A stretch of 64,000 nucleotides of DNA from Bdellovibrio bacteriovorus (GCF_002208115.1 NZ_CP020946.1:3596001-3660000), one strand, 5' to 3'; positions 23,980 to 33,144 are shown, counted from the first letter of the stretch. A program made the numbers and translations. Notes: generated by a model from the sequence alone, not told the origin.

Positions 23980-25950
23980 ATGACTTTGAACCGGATGATG
24001 GCTGGTTTTATCAGCGCGTGGACTCTTATTCTGACAGCTTGTGGTGGTGGCGGCCTTGAAGGCGGCGACTATTCATCCAATGCCCCAGCCTCCCCCGAAC
24101 CGACCTATTACGGCAAACCCACCGATATGGATGCCGCCCAGTCCGTGACCGTCACACTGCCGGCAAAGTTCCTGTATCGGGGCCTGAGCTTCAGTCCGGG
24201 CAGCTCTACCAACGGGCTGACTTCCGTGGTTTCTGCCGCCAATGCCATTCCCATCGCTTTTGCTGAATTCCATATCTACGATTCCTCCGGCACGCGCATC
24301 CAGCAGGGTGAAACAAACACCAATGGGATTGCTTCTTTCATGATCCCGAAGACCACCGGAACCTACACCTTCAAAGTATTCTCGCGCGCCTACAACGACT
24401 ATTTGAAAGTGAGTGTGCTGGCGGATATCTATTCCAACACACCTCACTATGCTGAAAAGTCTTTCACGATCACCGCTGGTGACATTACAGCAGGAACGAA
24501 GGATCTGACATCGACCCCGGTTTATGCCGAAGCCAATGAAAGCATCTCTTCACGCGTTGAGGGTGGTGCCTTCAACATCATGTATGACATCCTGCTGGCG
24601 AATGAATACATCCGCCGCAATATCGGCAAGAACAACGGAGGCACCCCGTCCACGGACACCAACGTGTGGTGGGTGGCCGACAAAGTCACTGTATTCTGGA
24701 AAGCCGGCTTTAATCCTTACTCCTATTTTGGTTCCAACTCCCCGCTGTCTTTTTATTCGCCGGGGGATCGCAAATTATACATTCTGGGCGGCGTGAATGG
24801 GGATGTGAAGTCCTCGGACACGGATCACTTTGACGATTCGGTGATCTTGCACGAATACGGCCACTTCCTGGAAGACGTTTACGGGAACTCTGGATCTCCG
24901 GGTGGGTCCCACACGGGGAACTTTGTGATTGATGCCAGACTTGCGTGGAGTGAGGGCTGGGCCAATTACTTCCAAGCTGCTGTTCTAAGCGGTGCAGATG
25001 CAGCCTTTAACAACGCTGATGAAAATCGCGCACCGACAGACCCTCGCTATCATTATTACGTGGACACTTATGGCTATCGTGCCTCAGGCAACACCGCAGG
25101 TGTCAGCATTTCCTTCAACCTTTGGCAGGATGGAACCGCGGCCAGCTATGACAACACCGCCTCGGACCTTGCCGGGACCGGTACTTTCCGCGAAGTTTCA
25201 GTGTCCCGGGCTCTGTACAAAGCCACTCGCAAAGACGATGCTCAGTACGAAGCCACCAAATACGGTGGTGGCATAACCTTCACCAATATCTGGAAGACCT
25301 TTGCCGGTGAAGACACTTCCGGCCACAAGAAATCCAACCCGATTACCACCAGTCTGGTGAACACAACGACCTATCCGGTACCAAGTGTGGGACTGTTCAA
25401 CAATCTGCTTTCCCGTAACGTTGTCGGTGCCACCGCAAAATGGGATGCGATCTTGACGGAAGAAAAGCAGACCAAGACCACCAAAGACTATGCGTACTAT
25501 CTGGGAACAACCGGGGGCGCCTGCTCGGGCACAACTGAGTTTACTGTCGGCAAAGAAGAACAGCTGATGACCGCCAGAGACAACGTTAAACGTTCAGACC
25601 AGCAGGTGAACAATGACTTCTATCTGTACTATCACGATGGAACTTCCACAACCCTGGCGATGAACTACACAAGCACCAAACTGGATTTGGACCTTATCTT
25701 GTACAAGAAAGACTACGTCTACTTTGAAGACACTTACAGAAATGCCGGATACACTTCGGACTATATCGTGAAGCAAAGCCGCAACGTGGCCACCACCTCC
25801 GAGAGTATTTCTCTAAGCGGCGTTCCGGCGGGATATTACATTCTGAACGTCAAGATCAACGCTTACGGCAAAACAGCATCGCAGATGAACACCAATGCGA
25901 CCTACAGCTTAACCAAAGGGGGGACCGCGATATGTGGAACCGAAAGATAA
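23980..25950 (+). CDS. Lipoprotein with HExxH zinc-protease motif, 656 aa
   Basis: The signal peptide ends in lipobox LTAC (Cys21) followed by GGGG and a Ser/Pro-rich linker. Residues about 80-180 form a beta domain of the carboxypeptidase-regulatory type (AFAEFHIYDSSGTRIQQGET..., GIASFMIPKTTGTYTFKV). The catalytic core has VILHEYGHFLEDVYG with His291, Glu292 and His295, then AWSEGWANYF with Glu325 30 residues later as the likely third zinc ligand, the gluzincin arrangement. A C-terminal beta domain (about 530-656) resembles pre-peptidase C-terminal domains. It is probably a surface or periplasmic metalloprotease, with a possible role in prey digestion (inference). It overlaps the next gene by 19 bases. 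Confidence 0.8.
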   Translation: MTLNRMMAGFISAWTLILTACGGGGLEGGDYSSNAPASPEPTYYGKPTDMDAAQSVTVTLPAKFLYRGLSFSPGSSTNGLTSVVSAANAIPIAFAEFHIYDSSGTRIQQGETNTNGIASFMIPKTTGTYTFKVFSRAYNDYLKVSVLADIYSNTPHYAEKSFTITAGDITAGTKDLTSTPVYAEANESISSRVEGGAFNIMYDILLANEYIRRNIGKNNGGTPSTDTNVWWVADKVTVFWKAGFNPYSYFGSNSPLSFYSPGDRKLYILGGVNGDVKSSDTDHFDDSVILHEYGHFLEDVYGNSGSPGGSHTGNFVIDARLAWSEGWANYFQAAVLSGADAAFNNADENRAPTDPRYHYYVDTYGYRASGNTAGVSISFNLWQDGTAASYDNTASDLAGTGTFREVSVSRALYKATRKDDAQYEATKYGGGITFTNIWKTFAGEDTSGHKKSNPITTSLVNTTTYPVPSVGLFNNLLSRNVVGATAKWDAILTEEKQTKTTKDYAYYLGTTGGACSGTTEFTVGKEEQLMTARDNVKRSDQQVNNDFYLYYHDGTSTTLAMNYTSTKLDLDLILYKKDYVYFEDTYRNAGYTSDYIVKQSRNVATTSESISLSGVPAGYYILNVKINAYGKTASQMNTNATYSLTKGGTAICGTER

Positions 25951-26489
25951 CCATCACCGCAATTCTCTCCCTGGCAGTTGGCGTTTCCGTTTTCTCATTC
26001 GCGGGGAAATCGGAAAACCGTACACCCGCCTCCACTGGCAAGTCCACGTGGCGACCGGCTCCTGTTGGCAAGCATCTGGCTCTTTTCCATGTTGAACTAA
26101 AATCCGAGGACGAAATCCCTGAGTCCGGCAGCGACGAAGTGATCCTTGTCGGCCGCGTTCTGGTGAATCAGACCCTGCAAGGGGATCTGGCATACACCTG
26201 GTCCCTGCCGGAAGGCGTGAGCGTCGTTGACGGCATCACCTCTGACACTTTGTCCGGTGTTAAAATCGGCCAGGTGGTTGAACTAAAAATCACAGTGACG
26301 GGATTCTCGAAAGAAAAACAGAAAGCCATCTCTTTGGCGGTAAAAGCCCTGGCTCAGGAAGAAGTTCTGGGTAATTCAGCGGTGATTGTCAGCCGCAACG
26401 AAGACACCATGGAAGCCACAGCGCCTGACATGAAAAGATCCGCGGAAGAACAACTGGGATCAGAGACAGTCCACCGTCGTCGTAAATAA
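25932..26489 (+). CDS. Secreted protein of unknown function, 185 aa
   Basis: The signal peptide (about 1-25, ending FSFAG) is followed by a beta-rich domain (VILVGRVLVNQTLQGDL, YTWSLPEGVSVVDG, VVELKITVTGFSKEKQ), with an immunoglobulin-like strand order, and a basic tail ending HRRRK. No family recognised. GGGGGG precedes the ATG by eight bases. It starts inside the metalloprotease gene, so the two are coupled and may act together. Its 3' end overlaps the opposite-strand gene by 30 bases. Confidence 0.65.
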   Translation: MWNRKITITAILSLAVGVSVFSFAGKSENRTPASTGKSTWRPAPVGKHLALFHVELKSEDEIPESGSDEVILVGRVLVNQTLQGDLAYTWSLPEGVSVVDGITSDTLSGVKIGQVVELKITVTGFSKEKQKAISLAVKALAQEEVLGNSAVIVSRNEDTMEATAPDMKRSAEEQLGSETVHRRRK

Positions 26490-27125
26490 GAATCCCTTAA
26501 TCTCTCCGTTGCGACGGAGAGAACTGGCATAGCGAGGCTCCACCTCAAAGCGCCGCAGGCCCTCCGAACACAGCTCCCACAATTGATGCTTTCCCACCTG
26601 AAACCTCATGGTCCCGGGGACTTTTCCACTGAGCAGATCCAGAGCCGCAGCAAAGAGGTCGCGAGTCACCGCCTCTTCACGCCCGTAAAGTTTCCACCAC
26701 TCAAGGGTATAGAGTTCTTCCAAGGTGTAGGTTGAAACCTCAAAGAAACGCAAATTGCGGAAGATCTGCAGGTTGTCGCTGGTATAGATCTCAACGATAT
26801 TCGCCATTTCAAGCTTGTCGAAGAAGTCCGAAGAAGGCACAAGGCCCCAACGGCGCAGCGCCTTCCAACAAAAGCGCGGAGAGTCTTTCAGGGAGTAGCT
26901 TTCAGCCTGAACTTCCTGGCAGATCTCCACATAATCTTTTAAAGTCTGCAGAGCCAGGTCTTTTTGGTCATTGGCGAGCCGGCAGAAGTGCGGCAGAGCG
27001 GGGTCATGATAGGGTTTGACTGACAAACCCTCTTTTTCCAGAACCAGGGCGAGGCGCTCACACAACAGACGAAATCTTTCAACCCGGTCTGGAGTTTGCT
27101 TCTGAGCACCTTGCGCTGACTGCAT
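26460..27125 (-). CDS. Last gene of the suf operon, unknown function, 221 aa
   Basis: A soluble, mostly helical protein with no signal peptide. It contains several aromatic-rich stretches (SPRFCWKALRRWGLVPSSDFF, about 80-102; TLEWWKLYGREEAVTRDLF, about 140-160). I do not recognise it. ATG at 27125 is six bases after the nfu stop with GAGGA upstream, so it belongs to the suf operon by position. Alternative roles such as a cluster-delivery partner are guesses. Confidence 0.65.
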   Translation of the reverse strand: MQSAQGAQKQTPDRVERFRLLCERLALVLEKEGLSVKPYHDPALPHFCRLANDQKDLALQTLKDYVEICQEVQAESYSLKDSPRFCWKALRRWGLVPSSDFFDKLEMANIVEIYTSDNLQIFRNLRFFEVSTYTLEELYTLEWWKLYGREEAVTRDLFAAALDLLSGKVPGTMRFQVGKHQLWELCSEGLRRFEVEPRYASSLRRNGEIKGFLFTTTVDCL

Positions 27126-27131
27126 TCATCC

Positions 27132-27692
27132 TCACATCGGGATAACTTCAATTGTTGGATTGAATTGATCCCGCAAAATTCCCTCGATGGCCATCAGTGT
27201 TCCTGAAGTGGCACTTGGGCAGGTTCCACAAGCTCCCTGGTAAAAGACATAAAGCTTGTTATCTTCATATTTCACCACATCCAGATCCCCGCCGTCACCT
27301 TGCAAACCGGGACGGACCGTTTGGTCCAGAATCTCTTCGATCTGCTGGACCTCAGGAGGAAGGCTGGCGCGGCGAAGCTTCTTTTCATCCATCTGGGTCA
27401 CAGCCGGATTATGCGCTGGCATACGGGTCTGAATCACCGAACAAACATTGCGCTGAATCTCTTCCGGATCCGCATCAAAATTATGAGTGATCGTGATCAC
27501 GTTCTGGAAGAAGTGAACCTGACGAACGCCCTCCACCTGGAACAAGGAAGACGCCAGAATGCTCTGCTCAGCTTCCTTGGCATCCGCATAGGTCGCTTTT
27601 CCTTCATTCAAGACGGCGCGATCCAACACGAATTTCCACGCATTAGGGTTTGGAGTTGCCTGAATACGAATCAGTACATCTTGGGTGCTCAT
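27132..27692 (-). CDS. nfu: NfuA/NifU-type iron-sulfur carrier, 186 aa
   Basis: A two-domain Fe-S carrier. The N-terminal Nfu domain begins IRIQATPNPNAWKFVLDR, a signature of Nfu proteins, and the C-terminal NifU domain contains LQGDGGDLDVVKYEDNKLYV and the cluster ligands CGTCPSATSGTL. It takes a 4Fe-4S cluster from the SufBCD scaffold and passes it to target enzymes. It overlaps the sufS end by 4 bases. Confidence 0.92.
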   Translation of the reverse strand: MSTQDVLIRIQATPNPNAWKFVLDRAVLNEGKATYADAKEAEQSILASSLFQVEGVRQVHFFQNVITITHNFDADPEEIQRNVCSVIQTRMPAHNPAVTQMDEKKLRRASLPPEVQQIEEILDQTVRPGLQGDGGDLDVVKYEDNKLYVFYQGACGTCPSATSGTLMAIEGILRDQFNPTIEVIPM

Positions 27693-28918
27693 AACAACAT
27701 CTCCCGGGCCTTCACCACGGCTTTAACCATAGAATCAATATCTTCACGATTATTATACACTGAAAGGGACGCTCTGACGGTGCCTGGAACTCCCAGACGC
27801 GCCATCAGGGGCTGCGTACAATGATGACCAGCTCGGACTGCCACACCTTCCTGGTCCAGAATCTGACCAATGTCAGAGTGGTGAGCCCCTTTCAGATTAA
27901 AGGACAAAATCGCCCCTTTATTCAGAGAGGTTCCATAGATTTTCAAATCCGGAATCTCCAGAAGCTTGCCCGTCGCATAGTTCAAAAGATCCATTTCATA
28001 CTTATGGATTTTATCCAGACCGATCTTTTCAACAAACGTCAGCGCCGCATGCAAACCCACCGCACCTTCCACGTGCGGAGTTCCAGCCTCAAAACGAGTC
28101 GGCACATCATTGAACGTGGTTTTTTCGATCGTCACTTTGGAAATCATGCTGCCGCCCCCTTGATAAGGTGGCATCTGATCCAGAATCTCTTTTTTCCCGT
28201 ACACAGCCCCAAACCCAAAAGGGCCGAAAAGCTTGTGAGCAGAAAACACAAAGAAGTCGCAATCAATCTCTGAAACATTCACCGGCAACTGAGACACGAT
28301 CTGGGCCCCATCCACCAGAACCTTCGCACCGACTTCGTGAGCCAGCTTCGTCAAAAGCTTCATGTCCGTATTGGTGCCCAGAACATTCGAAGAAGCGGTG
28401 AACGCCACCATCTTCGTGCGAGAGTTCAATTTCTTTTTGAAATCTTCAAGATCCAGTTCACCGTTATCCAGAATATCCGCCGCCACAACTTTGGCGCCGA
28501 CTTTTTCCGCGACCATCTGCCACGGCACGATGTTTCCGTGATGCTCCATCACGGTGATCAGGATCTCATCCCCGGCTTTCAAGTTCGAAAGACCCCAGGA
28601 ATTTGCCACCAGATTCACGCCCTCGGTAGTGCCGCGAACAAAGATGATTTCCTCGGACTGACGGGCCCCCAGGAATTCGGCCACCTTCTGGCGGGCCGCT
28701 TCGAAATGCCCCGTCGCCACATCACCCAGATAGTGAGCGCCACGATGAACATTGGAAGTTTCATAAGAATAAAAATGCGCAATACGGTCGACCACCGACT
28801 GCGGCTTCAAAGTTGTCGCCCCACTGTCCAGATAAACCAGGTTCTTGCCATGAACTTTTTGAGTCAAAGCCGGGAACTGGGATCTTACAGAGGCAAATAT
28901 ATCGTCTAGATTGCTCAT
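27689..28918 (-). CDS. sufS: Cysteine desulfurase SufS, 409 aa
   Basis: A PLP enzyme that frees sulfur from cysteine for cluster assembly. Cofactor and substrate motifs are YLDSGATTLKP, VHRGAHYLG, VEHHGN-like ITVMEHHGNIVPW, the PLP lysine loop FFVFSAHKLFGPFG and the catalytic Cys loop RAGHHCTQP. ATG at 28918 is chosen; a longer frame to 28978 would overlap sufD deeply. No sufE is present in the window, so the sulfur acceptor is either elsewhere or supplied by SufU-like activity. Confidence 0.94.
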   Translation of the reverse strand: MSNLDDIFASVRSQFPALTQKVHGKNLVYLDSGATTLKPQSVVDRIAHFYSYETSNVHRGAHYLGDVATGHFEAARQKVAEFLGARQSEEIIFVRGTTEGVNLVANSWGLSNLKAGDEILITVMEHHGNIVPWQMVAEKVGAKVVAADILDNGELDLEDFKKKLNSRTKMVAFTASSNVLGTNTDMKLLTKLAHEVGAKVLVDGAQIVSQLPVNVSEIDCDFFVFSAHKLFGPFGFGAVYGKKEILDQMPPYQGGGSMISKVTIEKTTFNDVPTRFEAGTPHVEGAVGLHAALTFVEKIGLDKIHKYEMDLLNYATGKLLEIPDLKIYGTSLNKGAILSFNLKGAHHSDIGQILDQEGVAVRAGHHCTQPLMARLGVPGTVRASLSVYNNREDIDSMVKAVVKAREMLL

Positions 28919-28923
28919 AACAC

Positions 28924-30183
28924 TTACCGATTCAGGGCAAGGCTGCTGAACGCCTCGTCCAGATGGCGAGACAGCCATTTCTGGATGCTCTCGTCGGAAA
29001 TTTTATAAATCACTTCAGAAAGGAACCCGTAGCTCAGCATCGGGATGGCTTTCTCTTTAGGGATTGCGCGGGATTGCAGATAGAACAGCTCTTCGCGGTT
29101 CAACTGACCCACTGTGGAGCCGTGCGCCGCTTTCACGTCGTCTGCATAGATCTGCAAACAAGGCTTGCTGTCGGCTTCCGCCTTGCCACTTAAAAGCAGA
29201 TTATTGTTCAACTGGGCCGAGTTGGCTTTCTGCGCACCTTTTTCGATGCGAACGGTTCCGCAGAACACGGCACGGGATTCCCCGTCCAGGATGCCTTTGT
29301 AAAGCTGATTGGTATTGCACTCGCCCACTTTATGGTTGATCAAAGACGTGTTGTCCACGTGCTGGGTGCCACGAACAGCGTACACGCCCAGGATTTCTGT
29401 GTTGGAGCCAGGACCGTTCAAGATCACATCCAACGAATGGCGAGACAGACTTGCACCCGTCGCAAATGCCAGACTTTCCACGTTAGCGTCTTTTTCCACC
29501 ACCATGCGGGTGCGACCGATATTCACGGCACTTTCGCTTTCGGCCTGAACACGCACGTACACAAGCTTGGCACTTTCACCAACGTGCACGTCGCTGACCG
29601 AGTTCGCAAAGTAACTGGTGCCCGTCTTGCCGTAATGGCTTTCCAGCACACGCACGGAAGAACGTGCGCCCACTTCAAGGCTGAGGCGAGGAGAAACCAT
29701 CAATGACGGGCCCCCTTCCGCTGACGTGAAGAAGACGAAATTCACAGGTTTTTCCACAGACGTTTCTTTGGCAACACTCACCACGAACGGCTTTGCCATG
29801 TAAGCGCCGTTCAAAGCATCAAAGGTGTCATCAAACTGAGCCGGATACTGGGAAAGTTCTTTTAGACTCACGCCCGCTGGCAATTCAGCCGACAGGGTCT
29901 TGTTCAAAACACCATTGAAGAAAACGATGTTGGCAAATTCTGGGTTCAGATATTTTTTGATTTCAACCAGAGTGTCATGACTTGGCTCAAACGGGCTCAC
30001 TGCGCTTGGCAGGAACGTGCCTTCATTCAAAGCTTTCACGCTGGTATAGTGCCAGGCTTCATCTTTGCGGGTCGGAAGACCTTTATTCAGAGCATAGTCA
30101 TACCCCGCCTTGCGGAAAGCGGACAATGCGCCTTCGGCAGGATTGGATTGACTGAATTTTTCATAGCTCGTTAACAGGTTCAT
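28924..30183 (-). CDS. sufD: Fe-S cluster assembly protein SufD, 419 aa
   Basis: SufD pairs with SufB and SufC as the scaffold complex. The right-handed beta-helix core is indicated by HVGESAKLVYVRVQAE, ILGVYAVRGTQHVDNTSLI and AHGSTVGQLNREELFYLQSRAIPKEKA, the last being the signature His-and-Leu segment of the family. ATG at 30183 has AGGAAG six bases upstream. It sits between sufC and sufS. Confidence 0.94.
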   Translation of the reverse strand: MNLLTSYEKFSQSNPAEGALSAFRKAGYDYALNKGLPTRKDEAWHYTSVKALNEGTFLPSAVSPFEPSHDTLVEIKKYLNPEFANIVFFNGVLNKTLSAELPAGVSLKELSQYPAQFDDTFDALNGAYMAKPFVVSVAKETSVEKPVNFVFFTSAEGGPSLMVSPRLSLEVGARSSVRVLESHYGKTGTSYFANSVSDVHVGESAKLVYVRVQAESESAVNIGRTRMVVEKDANVESLAFATGASLSRHSLDVILNGPGSNTEILGVYAVRGTQHVDNTSLINHKVGECNTNQLYKGILDGESRAVFCGTVRIEKGAQKANSAQLNNNLLLSGKAEADSKPCLQIYADDVKAAHGSTVGQLNREELFYLQSRAIPKEKAIPMLSYGFLSEVIYKISDESIQKWLSRHLDEAFSSLALNR

Positions 30184-30192
30184 AGTCACTTC

Positions 30193-30951
30193 CTATACCG
30201 TCAGCCAGTCGTAGCCTTTTTCTTCCAGCTTCAGCGCCAGTGAGCTGTCGCCAGTCTCAATGATCTTGCCGTTCGCCAAAACGTGAACGTAATCCGGCTT
30301 GATATAATCCAACAGACGCTGATAGTGAGTAACCAGAATGATCGCGTTGTCTTTACGGCGAAGTTTATTCACCCCTTCAGAAACAACACGCAAAGCATCG
30401 ATATCCAGACCGGAATCTGTTTCATCCAAAAGCGCCAGGCGCGGGGACAAAACCGCCATCTGCAGAATTTCATTTTTCTTTTTCTCACCACCAGAGAAAC
30501 CTGTGTTCACCGGGCGATCCAGATATTCAGGTTTCATGCTGACCAGTTTCATTTTCTGATAAAGGAATTCGCGGAACTCACCTTCAGGCATTGGTTCAGA
30601 GCCCTGGTGCTGCAATACAGAGTTGAAAGCCGTGTGCAGGAACGTGAAGTTGGAAACCCCCGGGACTTCAATCGGATACTGGAATGCCAGGAAGATGCCT
30701 TCTTTGGCTCTTTCATCCGGTTCAAGATCCAACAAGTTGGTCATGTTGAAGTTCACTTCGTATTTCACTTCACCTGCAGTGACTTCATAAGCCGGGTGAC
30801 CGGCCAGAACTTTGGAAAGAGTGGATTTGCCAGAGCCGTTCGGGCCCATGATGGCATGAACTTCACCCGGTTTCACTGTCAGGTTCAGACCTTTCAGGAT
30901 TTCTTTTTCTTCAACTCTTGCATGTAGGTTTTTGATCTCTAGTAAATTCAT
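30193..30951 (-). CDS. sufC: Fe-S assembly ATPase SufC, 252 aa
   Basis: ABC ATPase of the scaffold complex. Walker A is IMGPNGSGKSTLSKVLAGHP, the signature is SGGEKKKNEILQ (SufC-type), Walker B is LALLDETDSGLD with the SufC D-loop, and the switch His is in ILVTHYQRLLDYI. It drives the conformational change needed to build a cluster on SufB-SufD. It is separated from sufB by 90 bases that hold two hairpins. Confidence 0.96.
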   Translation of the reverse strand: MNLLEIKNLHARVEEKEILKGLNLTVKPGEVHAIMGPNGSGKSTLSKVLAGHPAYEVTAGEVKYEVNFNMTNLLDLEPDERAKEGIFLAFQYPIEVPGVSNFTFLHTAFNSVLQHQGSEPMPEGEFREFLYQKMKLVSMKPEYLDRPVNTGFSGGEKKKNEILQMAVLSPRLALLDETDSGLDIDALRVVSEGVNKLRRKDNAIILVTHYQRLLDYIKPDYVHVLANGKIIETGDSSLALKLEEKGYDWLTV

Positions 30952-31003
30952 ATTTCACCTTTATTGAGCTGCTTCAGCTACGCTCTGCACTTACTTCAGT
31001 TAC

Positions 31004-31018
31004 GCCGCCCAAGGCGGC
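31004..31018 (-). repeat. Intercistronic hairpin 1 between sufB and sufC
   Basis: GCCGCC-TTG-GGCGGC on the minus strand, a perfect 6-bp GC stem. No T-run follows, so this is not an ordinary terminator. Confidence 0.7.
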
Positions 31019-31026
31019 TCCACTCT

Positions 31027-31041
31027 GTGCGCCCAGCGCAC
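31027..31041 (-). repeat. Intercistronic hairpin 2 directly after the sufB stop
   Basis: GTGCGC-TGG-GCGCAC on the minus strand, a perfect 6-bp stem starting immediately after the sufB TAG. Together with the next hairpin it could stabilise sufB mRNA or mark a processing site. Confidence 0.7.
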
Positions 31042-32499
31042 CTAGCCGACACTATTTTCTAATTTCATTTCGATCAGTTTTACGGCTTCGACAGAGAATT
31101 CCAGAGGAAGCTCTTTAAAGACCTCTTTACAGAAGCCGTTGACCAGCATCGAGATTGTTTTTTCCATATCCAGACCGCGGGACTGCAAATAGAAGATCTG
31201 ATCTTCACTGATACGTGAAGTCGTTGCTTCGTGTTCAATCGTCGCGGTTTTGTTTTTCACTTCAATGTACGGATAAGTGTGCGCACTGCTTTGATCACCC
31301 ACCAGCATGGAATCACACTGGGAATAGTTGCGCGCATTTTCCGCCGAAGGCAGGATTTTCACCTGACCACGGTAGGCATTGGAGGACTTGTCCGTCGAGA
31401 TCCCTTTGGAGATGATCGTGCTTTTGGTGTTTTTACCAATGTGGATCATCTTCGTGCCGGTATCCGCCTGCATCAGATCGTGAGTCAAAGCCACAGAGTA
31501 GAACGCCCCTTCAGAGCCTTCACCCTGCAGGATGCAGGATGGATACTTCCACGTGATTGCAGAACCGGATTCCACCTGGGTCCAGGAGATCTTGGAATAC
31601 TTCCCAAGAGCTTTTCCACGTTTGGTCACAAAGTTATAGATACCACCACGGCCTTCTTTATCGCCCGTGTACCAGTTCTGAACAGTCGAGTACTTGATCT
31701 CGGCATTGTCCAAAGCCACCAGCTCAACAACTGCGGCATGCAGCTGGTTTTCATCACGCTGAGGAGCTGTACAGCCCTCAAGGTAATTCACATAACCGCC
31801 CTCATCACACACCAACAAAGTTCTTTCAAACTGACCGGTGTCTTTGGCGTTGATACGGAAGTAAGTGGAAAGATCAATCGGGCAACGAACGCCTTTCGGG
31901 ATGTAACAGAAAGAACCATCCGTGAAAACCGCCGCATTCAAAGCGGCATAATAGTTGTCCGTGTGAGGCACAACAGAACCCAGATACTTCTTCACCAGAT
32001 CCGGATGTTTATGAATCGCCTCGGAAATAGAACAGAAGATCACACCGGCTTTATCCAAAACCTCGGTGTGAGTCGTACCTACAGACACAGAATCAAACAC
32101 CACATCCACGGCAATACCGGAGATGCGTTTTTGTTCGGTCAGCGGGATACCCAGTTTTTCAAAAGTCTTGATCAGTTCCGGATCCAGATCGTCCAAAGAT
32201 TTTGGTTTCGCAGCTTCATCCGTCGCTTTTTTCGGCGCGGAATAATAGCGAATCGCCTGGAAGTCGATCTTTGGATAGGACACGTGCGCCCACTCGGGTT
32301 CCACCATTGTCAGCCAATGACGGAACGCCTTCAGACGGTATTCAAGCATCCATTCCGGTTCATTCTTTTTCGCAGAGATCAGACGAATGATGTCTTCGTT
32401 CAGACCCAACTGCACCTGGTCTGTTTCAATGTCGGTGGTGAAACCGTATTTGTATTCGTAACTTTCCAGCGGATTGCTGGAGGATTTGTTGTTATCCAT
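31042..32499 (-). CDS. sufB: Fe-S cluster assembly scaffold SufB, 485 aa
   Basis: SufB is the main cluster-building subunit. Conserved segments include [47 protein letters not shown], the [18 protein letters not shown] run with the family Cys, and [23 protein letters not shown] near the end. Length is typical. It overlaps the Rrf2 regulator by eight bases. Confidence 0.96.
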   Translation of the reverse strand: MDNNKSSSNPLESYEYKYGFTTDIETDQVQLGLNEDIIRLISAKKNEPEWMLEYRLKAFRHWLTMVEPEWAHVSYPKIDFQAIRYYSAPKKATDEAAKPKSLDDLDPELIKTFEKLGIPLTEQKRISGIAVDVVFDSVSVGTTHTEVLDKAGVIFCSISEAIHKHPDLVKKYLGSVVPHTDNYYAALNAAVFTDGSFCYIPKGVRCPIDLSTYFRINAKDTGQFERTLLVCDEGGYVNYLEGCTAPQRDENQLHAAVVELVALDNAEIKYSTVQNWYTGDKEGRGGIYNFVTKRGKALGKYSKISWTQVESGSAITWKYPSCILQGEGSEGAFYSVALTHDLMQADTGTKMIHIGKNTKSTIISKGISTDKSSNAYRGQVKILPSAENARNYSQCDSMLVGDQSSAHTYPYIEVKNKTATIEHEATTSRISEDQIFYLQSRGLDMEKTISMLVNGFCKEVFKELPLEFSVEAVKLIEMKLENSVG

Positions 32500-32947
32500 G
32501 GGCCACCGCCTCAGAGGATTTTTTCGCTGGCATTGCCACTCTTTCCACCAATAGTTCTTTCAGGCTCAGGCTTTTGTAGAAGTCTGTAAGTCTGTGATTC
32601 AAAGCTGTGATCGGAGACACGATGTTGCAGGTGCCTTGAATTTCACAAGGCGCTTCCTTATGCAGGCATTTCACCAACGCAGTTGGTCCTTCAATCACCT
32701 CAACAAGGTCGTGTATGGAAACCTTCGCCAGGTCTTTCGTGATTTGATATCCGCCATTGGCTCCGTATTCGGCGCGCAAAATCCCGCCCTTTTGGGCCAT
32801 TTGCTGCATCACACGAGCCGTCGCATCAAAAGGTGTATGGAAAGAATCCGACACTTCTTTGGCAGTTGTGAGCTCACCGGGGATCTTTTGGCTCATGTAT
32901 TTCAGAGCCATCAGAGCGTATTCAAGCTTGCGATTGATTTTATTCAT
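32492..32947 (-). CDS. Rrf2-family Fe-S-sensing regulator of the suf operon, 151 aa
   Basis: The N-terminal winged helix ([53 protein letters not shown]) is typical of Rrf2/IscR. Three cysteines, Cys94, Cys101 and Cys107, with C-x6-C-x5-C spacing close to the cluster ligands of IscR, suggest it carries a 2Fe-2S cluster and senses cluster supply. It is the first gene of the suf operon and overlaps sufB. A perfect inverted repeat 54 bases upstream (33001-33021) is a natural operator for autoregulation. SufR is an alternative name, but naming is left open. Confidence 0.9.
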   Translation of the reverse strand: MNKINRKLEYALMALKYMSQKIPGELTTAKEVSDSFHTPFDATARVMQQMAQKGGILRAEYGANGGYQITKDLAKVSIHDLVEVIEGPTALVKCLHKEAPCEIQGTCNIVSPITALNHRLTDFYKSLSLKELLVERVAMPAKKSSEAVAHG

Positions 32948-33000
32948 GTAAGGTTCCCTTCACCAGCGCCCCTCAGAGAGTCCTCTGCGGACACGGCGTC

Positions 33001-33021
33001 GCTTTCTATCTAATAGAAAGC
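33001..33021. promoter_or_regulatory. Inverted-repeat operator candidate for the rrf2-suf operon
   Basis: GCTTTCTAT-CTA-ATAGAAAGC, a perfect 9-3-9 inverted repeat, lies 54-74 bases upstream of the rrf2 ATG and within the likely promoter. A 5-5-5 repeat AGGCG-AAATA-CGCCT (33035-33049) lies next to it. The gap is shared with the divergent gene at 33145, so the site could control both. Confidence 0.55.
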
Positions 33022-33034
33022 CAATTGAAAAACA

Positions 33035-33049
33035 AGGCGAAATACGCCT
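33035..33049. repeat. Second inverted repeat in the suf divergent gap
   Basis: AGGCG-AAATA-CGCCT, perfect 5-bp arms, 13 bases from the 33001-33021 repeat. Confidence 0.4.
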
Positions 33050-33144
33050 AATTTTAACGTATTTAAGATTGTGACAGGAATCTTTCCTTTAGTTTTGAAA
33101 AAATGTGCTGATTTCACAGTCTTAGGGTGCTATACGAAAGGCCT

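Noticed and set aside
31231-32589. Long open frame opposite sufB (about 450 codons)
   Set aside because: It is entirely antisense to a certain gene; the composition (His, Phe and Arg rich) is what the reverse of a biased coding strand gives. Similar long antisense frames opposite mreB, glpD and pepP were rejected for the same reason.
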